Positions 45,644 to 59,804 of a stretch of DNA of 64,000 nucleotides are shown here, in pieces; the stretch's first letter is position 1; every line of letters begins with the position of its first letter. Below the pieces are notes generated by a model. The model did no database searches, had not been told where the DNA came from, and saw only the letters and a list, made by a program, of their open reading frames with translations. Source of the DNA: Arthrobacter sp. fls2-241-R2A-200 (GTDB taxonomy: Bacteria > Actinomycetota > Actinomycetes > Actinomycetales > Micrococcaceae); NCBI RefSeq assembly GCF_030209745.1, contig NZ_JARVRJ010000014.1, positions 111,568-175,567 of the forward strand, written 5' to 3'. Both the position numbers and the translations under genes were made by a program.

Positions 45644-46609
45644 TCAGGGGAGCAAGAGGACTTTTCCGGTGGTGAGGCGTCCTTCCAAGTCCTTATGCGC
45701 TTGGGCTGCTTCCGCGAGCGGATAGGTTGCACCAACCCGCACGGCGAGGGTGCCATGGGCCGCGGCGTCGAAAATATCAGCTGAGCGCCACCGGCGCTCT
45801 TGGGAATTCTGCACGAAGTGGGCCATGGTGGGCCTGGTCAGTGTCAGGGAACCGCCTGCGTTCAGGCGCTGGGGGTCCACAGGGGGCACTGGGCCTGACG
45901 CGGCACCGAAGAGCACCATGGCTCCGCGGATGCGGAGGCTCTTCAACGAGTCGTCGAACGTGTCTTTGCCGACGCCGTCATAGACCACGTGCACGCCCTC
46001 GCCGTCGGTAAGTTCACGGACTTTGTCGGCGAATCCCTCGTAGCGGAGTACGTCGTCGGCGCCGGCAAGCTTGGAAAGGTCGGCCTTCTCATCCGAGGAC
46101 ACTGTGGTGATGACGCGGGCTCCCCGCGCTTTCAAGAGCTGGGTCAGCAGCAAGCCAACTCCGCCGGCTCCGGCATGCAGAAGGACGTTGTGCCCTGGTT
46201 CCACGCGGAAAGAGGAATTCATCAGGTAATGGGCTGTGATTCCCTGGAGGGGGAGCGCCGCCGCTGTATGGTCATCGACGCCGTCCGGTACAGGCAGTGC
46301 CTTGCTGGCATCGACGAGGGCGTATTCAGCGTAGGTCCGGATGCCTTCGGCCGTGGCCACCCGGTCACCTACGGAGAATTCTTCGACGCCTTCTCCCACA
46401 GCGTCCACAGTGCCGGCGGCCTCGGCCCCAGGGGTGAAGGGGTACTCCACCTTGTAGATTCCGCTGCGCTGGTAGGTGTCAATAAAGTTCACGCCCACCG
46501 CTGCCACCTTGATCAGCAGCTGGCCCGGCCCTGGAACGGGGGGCTCCACCTCTGTGTAGGTGAGGACGTCAGGTCCTCCGGCTTGGCCTGCAACGATCGC
46601 GTGCGTCAT
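45644..46609 (-). CDS. NADPH:quinone oxidoreductase (zinc-independent MDR family)
   Basis: A 321-residue medium-chain reductase of the quinone oxidoreductase (Qor) type. VNFIDTYQRSGIYKVEYPFTPGAEAAGTV near the N-terminus, ALPLQGITAHYL in the middle and the NADPH motif LLHAGAGGVGLLLTQLLKARGA (about residues 143-164) are diagnostic, and no zinc ligands are visible. The ATG at 46609 has GAGGAG about 5 bp upstream; a longer start at 46654 is less likely. Probable role: reduction of quinones or enals. Confidence 0.9.
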   Translation of the reverse strand: MTHAIVAGQAGGPDVLTYTEVEPPVPGPGQLLIKVAAVGVNFIDTYQRSGIYKVEYPFTPGAEAAGTVDAVGEGVEEFSVGDRVATAEGIRTYAEYALVDASKALPVPDGVDDHTAAALPLQGITAHYLMNSSFRVEPGHNVLLHAGAGGVGLLLTQLLKARGARVITTVSSDEKADLSKLAGADDVLRYEGFADKVRELTDGEGVHVVYDGVGKDTFDDSLKSLRIRGAMVLFGAASGPVPPVDPQRLNAGGSLTLTRPTMAHFVQNSQERRWRSADIFDAAAHGTLAVRVGATYPLAEAAQAHKDLEGRLTTGKVLLLP

Positions 46610-46690
46610 AGTGGCTCCTCCCGGCCGGGCGGTCTCTCCTCCCGGTTCCTCCATCCATCCTAGGGATGTTGGCGGCCCCGGCGTCGAAAA

Positions 46691-47851
46691 CTAGAAGCGT
46701 CCGTGCGTCGAGGCCACCGGACAGTCGAAACCGCGGCCCGCGGCCAAGCCGACCTCGTTGAGGTAGCTGACTACGATCCCGTAAGACTTCACCAAAGTGG
46801 TTTCGGTGTACGGAATGGAGTGCGCCGCGCAGAATTCACGGACGATTCCCGACGCCCGATGAAGTTGGGGCCTGGCCATATCCGGAAAAAGGTGGTGCTC
46901 CACCTGCCGGTTCAGCCCGCCCAGGAGGAAGTCCATGAACCGCCCGCCCGAGATGTTGCGGGAGGTGAGGACTTGGCGGCTAAGGAAGTCCACGCGGCTG
47001 TCCTTCGGCAGGACCGGCATCCCTTTGTGGTTGGGCGCGAACGAGGCGCCCATGTAAAAGCCGTAAACCATGATCTGCACGCCAAGGAAGGCGAAGGCCA
47101 TGCCGAGGGGCAGGAATGAGAAGGCCAGCAGCGGCAAAGCCACAAGCCGGGCAATCAAGATGGGAGACTCCACCCAGCGATAGCGCATGGTTTGCTTTCC
47201 AAAGACGAAGCGGAGGGAGTCGAACTGCAAACTCAACCCCAGCAGCGTCAGCAGCGGGAAAAAGAACCAACCCTGCTTCTTGGTGAGGAACGCCAGCCGA
47301 CCTTTGCGTTCGGCCGCAGCATCCGCATGGAAGACCAAGAGGTTGTTCTTGATGTCAGGATCTTTGGAGATCACGTTGGGGTTGTTATGATGGGCGCCGT
47401 GTTTTTGTTCCCACCAGGAGTAGCTGATCCCCGCAACGGCAGTTGCCAGGAGCCTGGCGGACCAATCGTTGGCACGGCGGGAAGCGAAGATCTGCTTGTG
47501 CCCCGCCTCGTGTGCCAGGAAGCTGAGTTGGGTGCAAAGAATGCCGACGGCGGCGGCTATGAGGAGTTGGTACCACGATTCCCCCAAGAGGGAGAAACCA
47601 AGCCAGGTACCGGCCATGAGCAGGACGAGCGCCGCGAATACCCAGACGTAGAATCCGCTTCGCCGTTCAAGAAGGCCCGCTGATTTCACGCTTTTGAGGA
47701 GTTCGGAATAGCTTTTGACCACAGGATTTGGCTGAATGCCGCGGGGTGGAGTGCGCTCGGAAGTGGAGGTGGGTGGCAAGAGTTGCCCCGTATCGCTAAC
47801 GGGCAACGTTGCAGCCGACGTTCGGACTGCACGGTCTTGATCACCCTTCAC
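46691..47851 (-). CDS. Membrane fatty acid desaturase
   Basis: A 386-residue di-iron desaturase with three His boxes: HEAGHKQIF (about residue 113), HGAHHNNPN (about 150) and QVEHHLFPD (about 320), plus two pairs of transmembrane helices. The Q-x2-HH third box places it with acyl-lipid/linoleoyl-CoA-type front-end desaturases. GTG start assigned from the open frame; TATGCT just upstream may be its -10, so a later start is possible. Likely role: adjusting membrane unsaturation, for example in the cold. Divergent from argC. Confidence 0.9.
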   Translation of the reverse strand: MKGDQDRAVRTSAATLPVSDTGQLLPPTSTSERTPPRGIQPNPVVKSYSELLKSVKSAGLLERRSGFYVWVFAALVLLMAGTWLGFSLLGESWYQLLIAAAVGILCTQLSFLAHEAGHKQIFASRRANDWSARLLATAVAGISYSWWEQKHGAHHNNPNVISKDPDIKNNLLVFHADAAAERKGRLAFLTKKQGWFFFPLLTLLGLSLQFDSLRFVFGKQTMRYRWVESPILIARLVALPLLAFSFLPLGMAFAFLGVQIMVYGFYMGASFAPNHKGMPVLPKDSRVDFLSRQVLTSRNISGGRFMDFLLGGLNRQVEHHLFPDMARPQLHRASGIVREFCAAHSIPYTETTLVKSYGIVVSYLNEVGLAAGRGFDCPVASTHGRF

Positions 47852-47892
47852 TAAGCATACGTGCTATCCCGTCATATAGGCAGCCCAAGGCG

Positions 47893-50148
<2,256 letters not shown>

Positions 50149-50153
50149 GCGGA

Positions 50154-51134
50154 ATGACAATGACTGCGCAAACCCGCGACACTGCATCCATCGGCGGGGA
50201 TTCGGCAAAGACCGCCCAGGACAAGGCCGGCACGTTGATCGAAGCCCTGCCGTGGATCCAGCGCTTTGCCGGCACCACCATGGTGATCAAGTACGGCGGC
50301 AACGCCATGGTCAACGAGGACCTTCGCCGGGCCTTCGCCGAAGACATCGTGTTCCTCCACCATGTGGGCATCCACCCTGTGGTGGTGCACGGCGGAGGAC
50401 CGCAAATCAACTCGATGCTGAGCCGTTTGGGTATCGAGTCCGAGTTCAAGGGTGGCCTCCGCGTCACCACTCCGGAGGCCATGGACGTGGTCCGGATGGT
50501 CCTGACCGGACAGGTGGGCCGGGAGCTGGTCGGATTGATCAACTCCCACGGACCCTACGCCGTGGGTATGTCCGGTGAGGACGGCGGACTGCTGCGCGCG
50601 GTCCGAACGGGCACCGTTGTGGACGGCGAAGAAGTGGACCTCGGCCTGGTGGGCGAGGTTGTCGGCGTTGATCCCGCCGGAATCAAGGACATCCTTGACG
50701 CCGGCCGCATTCCAGTCATCTCGACGGTCGCCCCGGAGGTTGTCGACGGCGAGCCCCGGGCTGACGGCTCCCGCGGCTTCCAGACCACTGGCCAAGTGCT
50801 CAACGTCAACGCAGATACCGCTGCTGCGGCTGTCGCTTCGGCATTGGGCGCTACAAAGCTGGTCATCCTCACGGACGTGGAAGGTCTTTACGCCGACTGG
50901 CCGGACAAGTCGTCGCTGATTTCTTCTCTGACCGCATCGGAACTGCGCGACATGCTGCCCACGCTCGAATCCGGCATGATTCCCAAAATGGCCGCATGCC
51001 TCAAAGCCATTGACGAGGGCGTGGAACGGGCACACATCGTGGACGGCCGCCTCGCCCACTCGATGCTGTTGGAGACATTCACGACGGCGGGTATTGGCAC
51101 CCAAGTAGTACCGGACGAGGAAGTGAACGCATGA
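50154..51134 (+). CDS. argB: Acetylglutamate kinase
   Basis: Phosphorylates N-acetylglutamate, usually the arginine feedback point. The 326-residue protein has [10 protein letters not shown] (about residue 43), [11 protein letters not shown] and the [12 protein letters not shown] region near the C-terminus. An N-terminal extension precedes the kinase fold, as in arginine-sensitive hexameric forms. ATG 5 bp after argJ; stop overlaps argD (ATGA). Confidence 0.96.
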   Translation: MTMTAQTRDTASIGGDSAKTAQDKAGTLIEALPWIQRFAGTTMVIKYGGNAMVNEDLRRAFAEDIVFLHHVGIHPVVVHGGGPQINSMLSRLGIESEFKGGLRVTTPEAMDVVRMVLTGQVGRELVGLINSHGPYAVGMSGEDGGLLRAVRTGTVVDGEEVDLGLVGEVVGVDPAGIKDILDAGRIPVISTVAPEVVDGEPRADGSRGFQTTGQVLNVNADTAAAAVASALGATKLVILTDVEGLYADWPDKSSLISSLTASELRDMLPTLESGMIPKMAACLKAIDEGVERAHIVDGRLAHSMLLETFTTAGIGTQVVPDEEVNA

Positions 51135-52432
51135 GCGAAACTGTTGGCCTCAATCCCACCGGCGATGGCGCCCCCATCGCTGCGGAGGCCGCCGCAACCA
51201 CGCTCGTTACCCAGAGCTCGGGCGCTGACTGGCTGGCCCGCTACTCGTCCTCACTGATGGGCGTGTTCGGCACTCCGCAGCGCGTCCTGGTCCGGGGTGC
51301 AGGCTGCTTGGTGTGGGACGCCGACGGCAAGGAATACCTTGACCTCCTCGGCGGCATCGCCGTGAACGCCCTGGGCCACGCCCACCCGTTCGTGACCTCG
51401 GTGATCTCCAGCCAGCTCGCCACGCTGGGACACATCTCCAATTTCTTCACCAGCCCCACGCAGATCGCGCTCGCCGAAAAACTGCTGGCCATCAGCAACG
51501 CGCCGGAGGGCTCCAAGGTATTTTTTGCCAACTCCGGGACTGAAGCGAATGAGGCCGCCTTTAAGCTGGCCCGCCGCAACAACACCAACCCAGACGCTAA
51601 ACGCACCAAGATCATCGCCCTCGAAGGCGCCTTCCATGGCCGCACCATGGGTGCCCTCGCGCTCACGGCCAAGGAAGCCTACAGGGCGCCCTTCGAGCCA
51701 CTGCCCGGTGGCGTGGTCCACATACCGTTCGGTGACATCGAAGCCTTGCGTGCCGCCGTCGACGATGCCACCGCGGCCGTTTTCCTCGAACCCATCCAGG
51801 GCGAAGCGGGTGTGCGGCCGCTCAGCGACGAATACTTGCAGGCGGCCCGCGAAGCCACCAGCAAGGCCGGTGCACTCTTGATCCTGGACGAGGTCCAGAC
51901 GGGTATCGGGCGCACCGGAAAATGGCTCGCCAGCGAGGACGCCGGCATCGTCCCGGACGCCGTGACGCTCGCCAAAGGACTGGGCGGCGGCTTCCCGGTG
52001 GGTGCCTTGATCACTTTCGGAAGTACGACGTCGGCCCTGCTCACCGCAGGCCAGCACGGCACCACTTTCGGGGGGAACCCGGTGGCTACGGCGGCATCGC
52101 TTGCCACGCTCCACGCCATCGAAAGCCAGGGCGTCCTGCAGAAGGTGCAGGCTGTCGGAGCCCACCTACGCCAAGGCATTGCCGGCGTCGAGGGCGTGAC
52201 CGAAGTCCGCGGTGACGGCCTGCTGATTGGCTTCGACCTCGATGCGGACATCGCACTTGCCATGGTGACCGCAGGCCTGGACGCCGGGTTCATCATCAAC
52301 AGCCCCGGCCCGCGAACCATCCGCCTCGCCCCGCCACTGATCGTCACCACCGAGCAGGCCGACCACTTCTTGGCGGCACTGCCGGACCTGATTGCCACGG
52401 CCAAAGACACGACTGCAAAGGACTCACAGTGA
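51131..52432 (+). CDS. argD: Acetylornithine aminotransferase
   Basis: PLP enzyme converting acetylglutamate semialdehyde to acetylornithine. The 433-residue class III aminotransferase has [29 protein letters not shown] and the PLP lysine in [15 protein letters not shown]. An N-terminal extension of about 30 residues is present. ATG start overlaps argB; stop overlaps argF (GTGA). Confidence 0.95.
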   Translation: MSETVGLNPTGDGAPIAAEAAATTLVTQSSGADWLARYSSSLMGVFGTPQRVLVRGAGCLVWDADGKEYLDLLGGIAVNALGHAHPFVTSVISSQLATLGHISNFFTSPTQIALAEKLLAISNAPEGSKVFFANSGTEANEAAFKLARRNNTNPDAKRTKIIALEGAFHGRTMGALALTAKEAYRAPFEPLPGGVVHIPFGDIEALRAAVDDATAAVFLEPIQGEAGVRPLSDEYLQAAREATSKAGALLILDEVQTGIGRTGKWLASEDAGIVPDAVTLAKGLGGGFPVGALITFGSTTSALLTAGQHGTTFGGNPVATAASLATLHAIESQGVLQKVQAVGAHLRQGIAGVEGVTEVRGDGLLIGFDLDADIALAMVTAGLDAGFIINSPGPRTIRLAPPLIVTTEQADHFLAALPDLIATAKDTTAKDSQ

Positions 52433-53436
52433 CTACTTCCACCACCACACGTCACTTCCTCAAGGACACGGACCTCAGCCCGGCCGAGCAGCGGGAGGTC
52501 CTCGAACTCGCGGCGCGGATGAAGGCGGCTCCCTACAGCGTGCAGCCGTTCGCTGCCGACGGCCAGGGACGCAAGACCGTTGCGGTGATCTTCGATAAGA
52601 CCTCAACCCGTACGCGCGTCTCCTTTGCCACCGGCATCGCGGACATGGGCGGCAACGCCCTGATCATCAACCCCGGCGAGGCGCAGATCGGCCACAAGGA
52701 ATCCGTGGAGGACACAGCGAAGGTCCTGGAGCGCATGGTCTCCACCATTGTGTGGCGGACCGGTGCCCACGCAGGCTTGGTGGCCATGGCGGAAAACTCC
52801 AAGGTCCCGGTGATTAACGCCCTGTGCGACGACTACCACCCCTGCCAGCTCCTTGCCGACCTACTGACCGTCAAGGAACACAAGGGCGAACTTGCCGGAT
52901 TGACCATGGCCTACCTGGGCGATGCTGCGAACAACATGGCGAACTCTTACCTCTTGGCCGGGGTCACTGCCGGCATGCACGTCCGCATTTCCGGCCCTGA
53001 CGGTTACCTGCCAGCGGCAGAGATCGTCGCTGCCGCAGAAGAACGGGCTGCCCAGACCGGCGGGTCCGTGCTGGTCACCAGCGATGCGGCGGAGGCCCTG
53101 AAGGGTGCCGACGTGGTGGCAACGGACACCTGGGTTTCCATGGGGCAGGAATCCGAAAAGGAAGCGCGGATGCAGTTGTTCCGCGAGTACTCCGTGGACG
53201 AGGCGGCCATGGCGCAAGCGGCGCCGGACGCCGTCGTGCTTCACTGCCTCCCGGCTTACCGCGGTTATGAGATCTCGGCCAGCGTCATTGACGGTCCGCA
53301 GTCCATTGTGTGGGATGAGGCAGAGAACAGGCTCCACGCCCAGAAGGCGCTCATGGCCTGGCTGATGCACCGCTCGGGCCTTGCTTTCGTCGAGGGGCTT
53401 GCTCCGGTAGAGGGAACCGGGGAGAGCACGTTCTAG
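52429..53436 (+). CDS. argF: Ornithine carbamoyltransferase
   Basis: Makes citrulline from ornithine and carbamoyl phosphate. The 335-residue protein has the carbamoyl-phosphate loop [10 protein letters not shown] (about residue 60), HPCQLLAD and the ornithine-binding HCLPAYRG motif. GTG start overlaps argD; the last base of its stop is the first base of argR. Confidence 0.97.
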   Translation: MTTSTTTRHFLKDTDLSPAEQREVLELAARMKAAPYSVQPFAADGQGRKTVAVIFDKTSTRTRVSFATGIADMGGNALIINPGEAQIGHKESVEDTAKVLERMVSTIVWRTGAHAGLVAMAENSKVPVINALCDDYHPCQLLADLLTVKEHKGELAGLTMAYLGDAANNMANSYLLAGVTAGMHVRISGPDGYLPAAEIVAAAEERAAQTGGSVLVTSDAAEALKGADVVATDTWVSMGQESEKEARMQLFREYSVDEAAMAQAAPDAVVLHCLPAYRGYEISASVIDGPQSIVWDEAENRLHAQKALMAWLMHRSGLAFVEGLAPVEGTGESTF

Positions 53437-53972
53437 TGTCCGCCAACCCGTCCGTGCCACCGGTCAGCCCGGCCACCAAGACAGCCCGCCAGGCGCGTAT
53501 CACCGCGATCCTGACGGGTGAGTCCGTGCGCTCGCAAGCCGAGCTTGCAGCTTTGCTGGCGGACGACGGCGTCCAGGTCACCCAGGCGACCCTGTCCCGG
53601 GACCTGGTGGAACTGGGCGCGGTGAGGGTCCGCGGCAAGGAGGGGGTCTTGGTCTACGCCGTTCCGGGCGAAGGCGGGGACCGGAACGCCAAGAGCGGTG
53701 TCACGCAGGAAATCCTGGATGCCCGGCTGAGCAGGCTTTGCGGCGAACTGCTGGTGACGGCGGAAGCTTCGGGCAACATCGTGGTGTTGCGTACACCTCC
53801 GGGGGCTGCAAACTTCTTGGCATTGGCCATCGACCACTCGGTGATGCCGTCCATTTTGGGTACGATCGCAGGCGATGACACGTTGCTGTTGGTGGCCCGG
53901 GATCCCGACGGCGGAGCGGACCTCGCAGCGCGCTTCCTCCACATGGCCGAGGAAGCCGGCCCCGGCAACTAA
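53436..53972 (+). CDS. argR: Arginine repressor
   Basis: Hexameric arginine-sensing repressor of this operon. The 178-residue protein has an N-terminal winged helix ([45 protein letters not shown]) and a C-terminal core with the arginine-binding [18 protein letters not shown] start overlaps the argF stop by one base, so the repressor is made in step with the enzymes. Likely sites are at 47893 and before argG. Confidence 0.96.
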   Translation: MSANPSVPPVSPATKTARQARITAILTGESVRSQAELAALLADDGVQVTQATLSRDLVELGAVRVRGKEGVLVYAVPGEGGDRNAKSGVTQEILDARLSRLCGELLVTAEASGNIVVLRTPPGAANFLALAIDHSVMPSILGTIAGDDTLLLVARDPDGGADLAARFLHMAEEAGPGN

Positions 53973-53984
53973 AAGCTTCACACA

Positions 53985-54004
53985 GCATTGATTCGAATGA
54001 ATGA
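53985..54004. promoter_or_regulatory. Possible ARG box before argG
   Basis: The AT-rich stretch TTGATTCGAATGAATGA contains the half-sites ATTCG and TGAAT characteristic of ArgR sites. It is degenerate, and the 60-bp gap may instead be only a spacer. Confidence 0.25.
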
Positions 54005-54032
54005 AACCAAGCAACAACAAAGGAGCACTCTC

Positions 54033-56650
<2,618 letters not shown>

Positions 56651-56662
56651 CGACGCAAAAGA

Positions 56663-56699
56663 AGCTGTGGGACGGCACGTCAAGTGCTGTCCCACAGCT
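56663..56699 (+). terminator. Terminator of the arg operon
   Basis: 16-bp arms 56663-56678 and 56684-56699 with one G-U pair and a 5-nt loop, followed by GTTTAA. It ends the arg operon 16 bp before the next gene's -10. Confidence 0.85.
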
Positions 56700-56714
56700 G
56701 TTTAACTGGTGCGT

Positions 56715-56720
56715 TAGCAT
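56715..56720 (+). promoter_or_regulatory. -10 element of the mycothiol-family gene, leaderless type
   Basis: TAGCAT, 6 bp before the ATG at 56727; no ribosome binding site. Confidence 0.55.
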
Positions 56721-56726
56721 GGCGCT

Positions 56727-57464
56727 ATGACCCCGATCACCCCTGAGACGCTGCCCGCAGAGCTTCACAAAGCCGCCGACGTCGTCACCCGCCTCCTAGC
56801 CACCATGGACGATTCCTCCGTCGCTGAACCGTCGGAGCTTCCAGGCTGGACACGCGGACACGTCCTTGCGCACATCGGCGGGATTTGCCGGGCTATGGCC
56901 CGCCAACTCGACTACGCCCTCCGCGGCGAGACCGTGGAACTGTACGACGGCGGCATGGAGGGCCGCAACAAGGCGATCGACCTGGCCGCCGGGCATAGCC
57001 TCGCGCAGCACACAGAAGCTGTTTCTGCCGCTCTGGGAGCCGCAACAGCCGCGTTCGACCACGTGAAGGGGGACGGCTGGAACGCCCGCATCGCGTACAG
57101 GGACGGAACAGTGCTCGACGGCGGTTTGGCGCTTTGGCGCGAACTCACCATCCATGCCTCAGACCTGGGCCTGGGCTACGGGCCCGAGACGTGGAGCCGC
57201 CCCTTCTGCGAACATCTCATCGACTTCCTGGCAGCACGTGTGCCTGAGAAGTATAAGTTCATCCTGCAGCCCACCGGTCTTCCCCAACTGGCTATCGGCA
57301 CCGGTGGCACGTCCGTTGCCATCACCGGCATGCTGACAGACATCGCTGCGTGGCTCGCCGGACGGGAACCGACCTTAGGAAGCCTGCGCGCAACAGCCGC
57401 TGCCGATGGAATCGAGCTACCCGAGCTCCTTCCATGGCCTGCCGCGCTGCCGGCAACCCGCTAA
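56727..57464 (+). CDS. Maleylpyruvate isomerase/mycothiol-dependent family protein
   Basis: A 245-residue DinB-like four-helix protein. 'ELPGWTRGHVLAHIGGICRAMARQLDYA' (about residues 36-63) and 'LALWRELTIHASDLGLGYGPETW' with conserved His/Glu residues are the pattern of mycothiol-dependent maleylpyruvate isomerases and their many relatives. The C-terminus has an MDMPI-like segment (ITGMLTDIAAWLAGRE). The true substrate is unknown; a role as a mycothiol S-transferase in detoxification is plausible. Confidence 0.85.
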   Translation: MTPITPETLPAELHKAADVVTRLLATMDDSSVAEPSELPGWTRGHVLAHIGGICRAMARQLDYALRGETVELYDGGMEGRNKAIDLAAGHSLAQHTEAVSAALGAATAAFDHVKGDGWNARIAYRDGTVLDGGLALWRELTIHASDLGLGYGPETWSRPFCEHLIDFLAARVPEKYKFILQPTGLPQLAIGTGGTSVAITGMLTDIAAWLAGREPTLGSLRATAAADGIELPELLPWPAALPATR

Positions 57465-57477
57465 GCCAGTTGCTCCC

Positions 57478-58962
57478 TCACGCCCGCTTCTTTGCCGCCG
57501 TCCGCCACAGGTGCATGGTGGCGTAGGAGCGCCACGGGCTGACCTCTTGGAATGTGGCACTCAAGCCCTCCCGGGGAGGCAGTAACTTCAACCCGTTGCG
57601 GACGGCGGCATCGTTGGCCAGGAAGATATCCGGGGCGCCTAGCACGCGCATTGCGACGTATCCGACTGTCCACGGTCCAACACCGGGCAGCGGGAGCAGT
57701 TTGCGTTCCAGGCTCGGCACGTCATCCCCGTAGCCGAAGTCCAACGCCCCGCTCGCCATCGCTTCGGCCGCCGCCACGATGGAATCAATGCGGCGCTGGG
57801 GACCCCGGAGCAGGGCGCGGCCTTGGTCAGCGAGTTCCGCCGCCGTCGGGAAGAAGCGGTCCAGGCCAGGGGCACCCGGCCCGGCAGGGGAGCCGGCAAC
57901 TGACAGCTGCGTCAGGGCTTTTCTGGCAGCCGCCACGGTGATCTGCTGGCCGATCATGGCCCGGATCAACAGTTCCTGGGGATCGACGGCACCAGGCAGC
58001 CTCATTCCAGGAATGGCCGCGACCCGGTCTGCAAGCCTCGAGTCCGCCGCCAAAGCTTCGTCGATTGCCTGTGGATCAGCGTCTAGATCGAACAACCTCC
58101 GGACGCGGCTCAACAGTGCGGGGAGGTCATGAAGATCCGCCACAGTAGCCGTTAGCTGTAACGAACTGCCGGGCTTCGACGGCGTGTACGTCACGGAGAA
58201 GGAGGCGCTGCCGCGTGGGAGGCGGAGGGTGCGGGCGTACGTTGCCGTTCCGTTCGGCCCGGTGCTGGCCACCTCGATCCCGGGAATAGCGCGGACGGCC
58301 AGGAAGTCGAATATGCCGGGATCGAAGGGTTCCCGGTACGGCAAATTCAACGTCAAGGGCACCGGGCCCGCGGTGGAAGCTGCAGCAGCTCCGCCATGGT
58401 GGGGCTTGGCAGCAGTGGCCCGCAACGCCGTCGGCGTCATCGCGAAGACCTCACCGATGGTGTCGTTGAACTGCCGCACGCTGTTGAACCCTGATGCAAA
58501 CGCAACATCGGCAAGGAGCATATCCGTGGAGGCCAGCAGTGTCCTCGCTATTTGGGACCGGCACGCCCTCGCCAGGGAGAGAGGACCCGCGCCGAGTTCT
58601 TGGCTGAGGATCCGGTTGAGTTGCCGCGGGGAGTAGCCCAAACGTTGCGCCAGGCCCTCGACGCCTTCGCGAGTGATGACGCCGTCGTTGATGAGTCGCA
58701 TGGCGCGGCCCGCCACGTCGGAGCGGACGTTCCACGCGGGAGTTCCCGGAACGGCCTCCGGGAGGCAGCGTTTGCAAGCGCGGTACCCGGCCTCGTGCGC
58801 CGCGGCGGAGGTTTCGTAAAACGTCACGTTCTCCGCCTTCGGTGTCCGGGCGGGGCATGACGGGCGGCAGTAAATGCCGGTGGAGCTGACAGCGGTGAAG
58901 AATTGGCCATCGAACCGGGTGTCGCGGGCATCGATTGCCCTGTAGCGCTGCCAGAAGTCCAT
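57478..58962 (-). CDS. Ada-AlkA fusion: methyl-phosphotriester sensor/3-methyladenine glycosylase
   Basis: A 494-residue alkylation-repair fusion. The N-terminal Ada zinc domain has the cysteines of GIYCRPSCPAR and ACKRC, one accepting methyl from DNA phosphotriesters. An AraC-type HTH (GLAQRLGYSPRQLNRILSQELG) follows, then an AlkA glycosylase (AMIGQQITVAAARKAL, HhH LPGVGPWTVGYVAMRVLG, catalytic Asp in LANDAAV). The O6-methylguanine transferase half of Ada is absent. Mycobacterial Rv1317c has similar architecture. The start at 58962 follows AGGATGGGGAG; a GTG at 58992 is an alternative. Methylation probably makes it activate its own and neighbouring genes. Confidence 0.93.
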   Translation of the reverse strand: MDFWQRYRAIDARDTRFDGQFFTAVSSTGIYCRPSCPARTPKAENVTFYETSAAAHEAGYRACKRCLPEAVPGTPAWNVRSDVAGRAMRLINDGVITREGVEGLAQRLGYSPRQLNRILSQELGAGPLSLARACRSQIARTLLASTDMLLADVAFASGFNSVRQFNDTIGEVFAMTPTALRATAAKPHHGGAAAASTAGPVPLTLNLPYREPFDPGIFDFLAVRAIPGIEVASTGPNGTATYARTLRLPRGSASFSVTYTPSKPGSSLQLTATVADLHDLPALLSRVRRLFDLDADPQAIDEALAADSRLADRVAAIPGMRLPGAVDPQELLIRAMIGQQITVAAARKALTQLSVAGSPAGPGAPGLDRFFPTAAELADQGRALLRGPQRRIDSIVAAAEAMASGALDFGYGDDVPSLERKLLPLPGVGPWTVGYVAMRVLGAPDIFLANDAAVRNGLKLLPPREGLSATFQEVSPWRSYATMHLWRTAAKKRA

Positions 58963-59033
58963 CTCCCCATCCTGCCAGCCACGGGGGGACACTTCTAGCG
59001 GGAATCGGACATGGCCCTTGCAGGTCTTTTTGC

Positions 59034-59039
59034 TAGTGT
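59034..59039 (+). promoter_or_regulatory. -10 element of the mpg gene, leaderless type
   Basis: TAGTGT lies 6 bp before the ATG at 59046. Confidence 0.5.
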
Positions 59040-59045
59040 CTGGGC

Positions 59046-59714
59046 ATGAGCCCGTCCATGGAAACCTTCATGACAGAACCAGCGGACGTCCGTGCATTCC
59101 TCGCTGGCGACCCCCGCGTCATCGCCCCGTTGATACTCGGAGCCGTGCTGACGCACCACTCCGACGCGGGTCCGGTGTCCGTCAGGCTCACCGAGGTGGA
59201 AGCGTACATGGGCCCACGTGATTCCCAGCACCCCGACCCCGGCTCCCACACCTTTGGCGGACGCACAGCCAGGAACGCCCCGATGTTCGGGGCGCCGGGA
59301 TTCCTCTACGTCTACTTCACCTACGGCATGCATTACTGCGCCAACATCGTCTGTGGTCCGGAGGACGCACCGTCCGCCCTCTTGCTGCGGGCAGGTGAGA
59401 TCGTCGACGGCGAAGGGCTTGCCGCGGCCCGCCGCCCCGCCGCCAAAACGCCAAAGGATCTGGCGAGCGGACCTGCCAGGCTGGCGTCCGCGCTGGGACT
59501 TACGACGGCGGACACAGGCCGTGACGCGCTCGCAGAACCCTTCAGCTTGTGGTTGCCGCGCTCGCCGGCGGAGGCGGTGTCCAGCGGACCCAGAGTTGGC
59601 GTGGCAGGACCGGGTGGAACGAGCGAATACCCATGGCGCTTTTGGGTCGACAACGATCCCACCGTCTCGCGCTACAAAGCGGCACGTCCGCGGAAGCGCG
59701 CCGTTACGATCTAG
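59046..59714 (+). CDS. mpg: DNA-3-methyladenine glycosylase, Mpg/AAG family
   Basis: A 222-residue base-excision glycosylase. 'VSVRLTEVEAYMGPRDSQHPDPGSHTFGGRTARNAPMFGAPGFLYVYFTYGMHYCANIV' (about residues 44-103) is the Mpg/AAG core, including the catalytic Glu in LTEVEAY and the intercalating Tyr in TYGMHY. It is divergent from the Ada-AlkA fusion with about 80 bp between starts, so the two may answer to the same damage signal. The ATG is set by the -10. Confidence 0.93.
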   Translation: MSPSMETFMTEPADVRAFLAGDPRVIAPLILGAVLTHHSDAGPVSVRLTEVEAYMGPRDSQHPDPGSHTFGGRTARNAPMFGAPGFLYVYFTYGMHYCANIVCGPEDAPSALLLRAGEIVDGEGLAAARRPAAKTPKDLASGPARLASALGLTTADTGRDALAEPFSLWLPRSPAEAVSSGPRVGVAGPGGTSEYPWRFWVDNDPTVSRYKAARPRKRAVTI

Positions 59715-59763
59715 CGCCGTCCGGCATGTGACCGCCACCCCACCGCGTTTACCAAAATCACTG

Positions 59764-59769
59764 TAGAAT
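59764..59769 (+). promoter_or_regulatory. -10 element of helD
   Basis: TAGAAT fits TANNNT and lies 35 bp before the helD ATG, implying a short leader. No rifampicin-associated element of the kind seen before some Streptomyces HelR genes was found. Confidence 0.45.
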
Positions 59770-59804
59770 GGACGGTCTGTCTTTTGCGATAGGGGTACGG
59801 TTCG

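Noticed and set aside
53990..54004. TTCGAATGAATG before argG as an SOS box
   Set aside because: Only one half-site fits; the context favours an ARG-type or spacer sequence.
59017..59039. PafBC-type motif before mpg
   Set aside because: TTGCAGGT does not align with TTGTCRGTG at the required spacing, although TAGTGT is a good -10.
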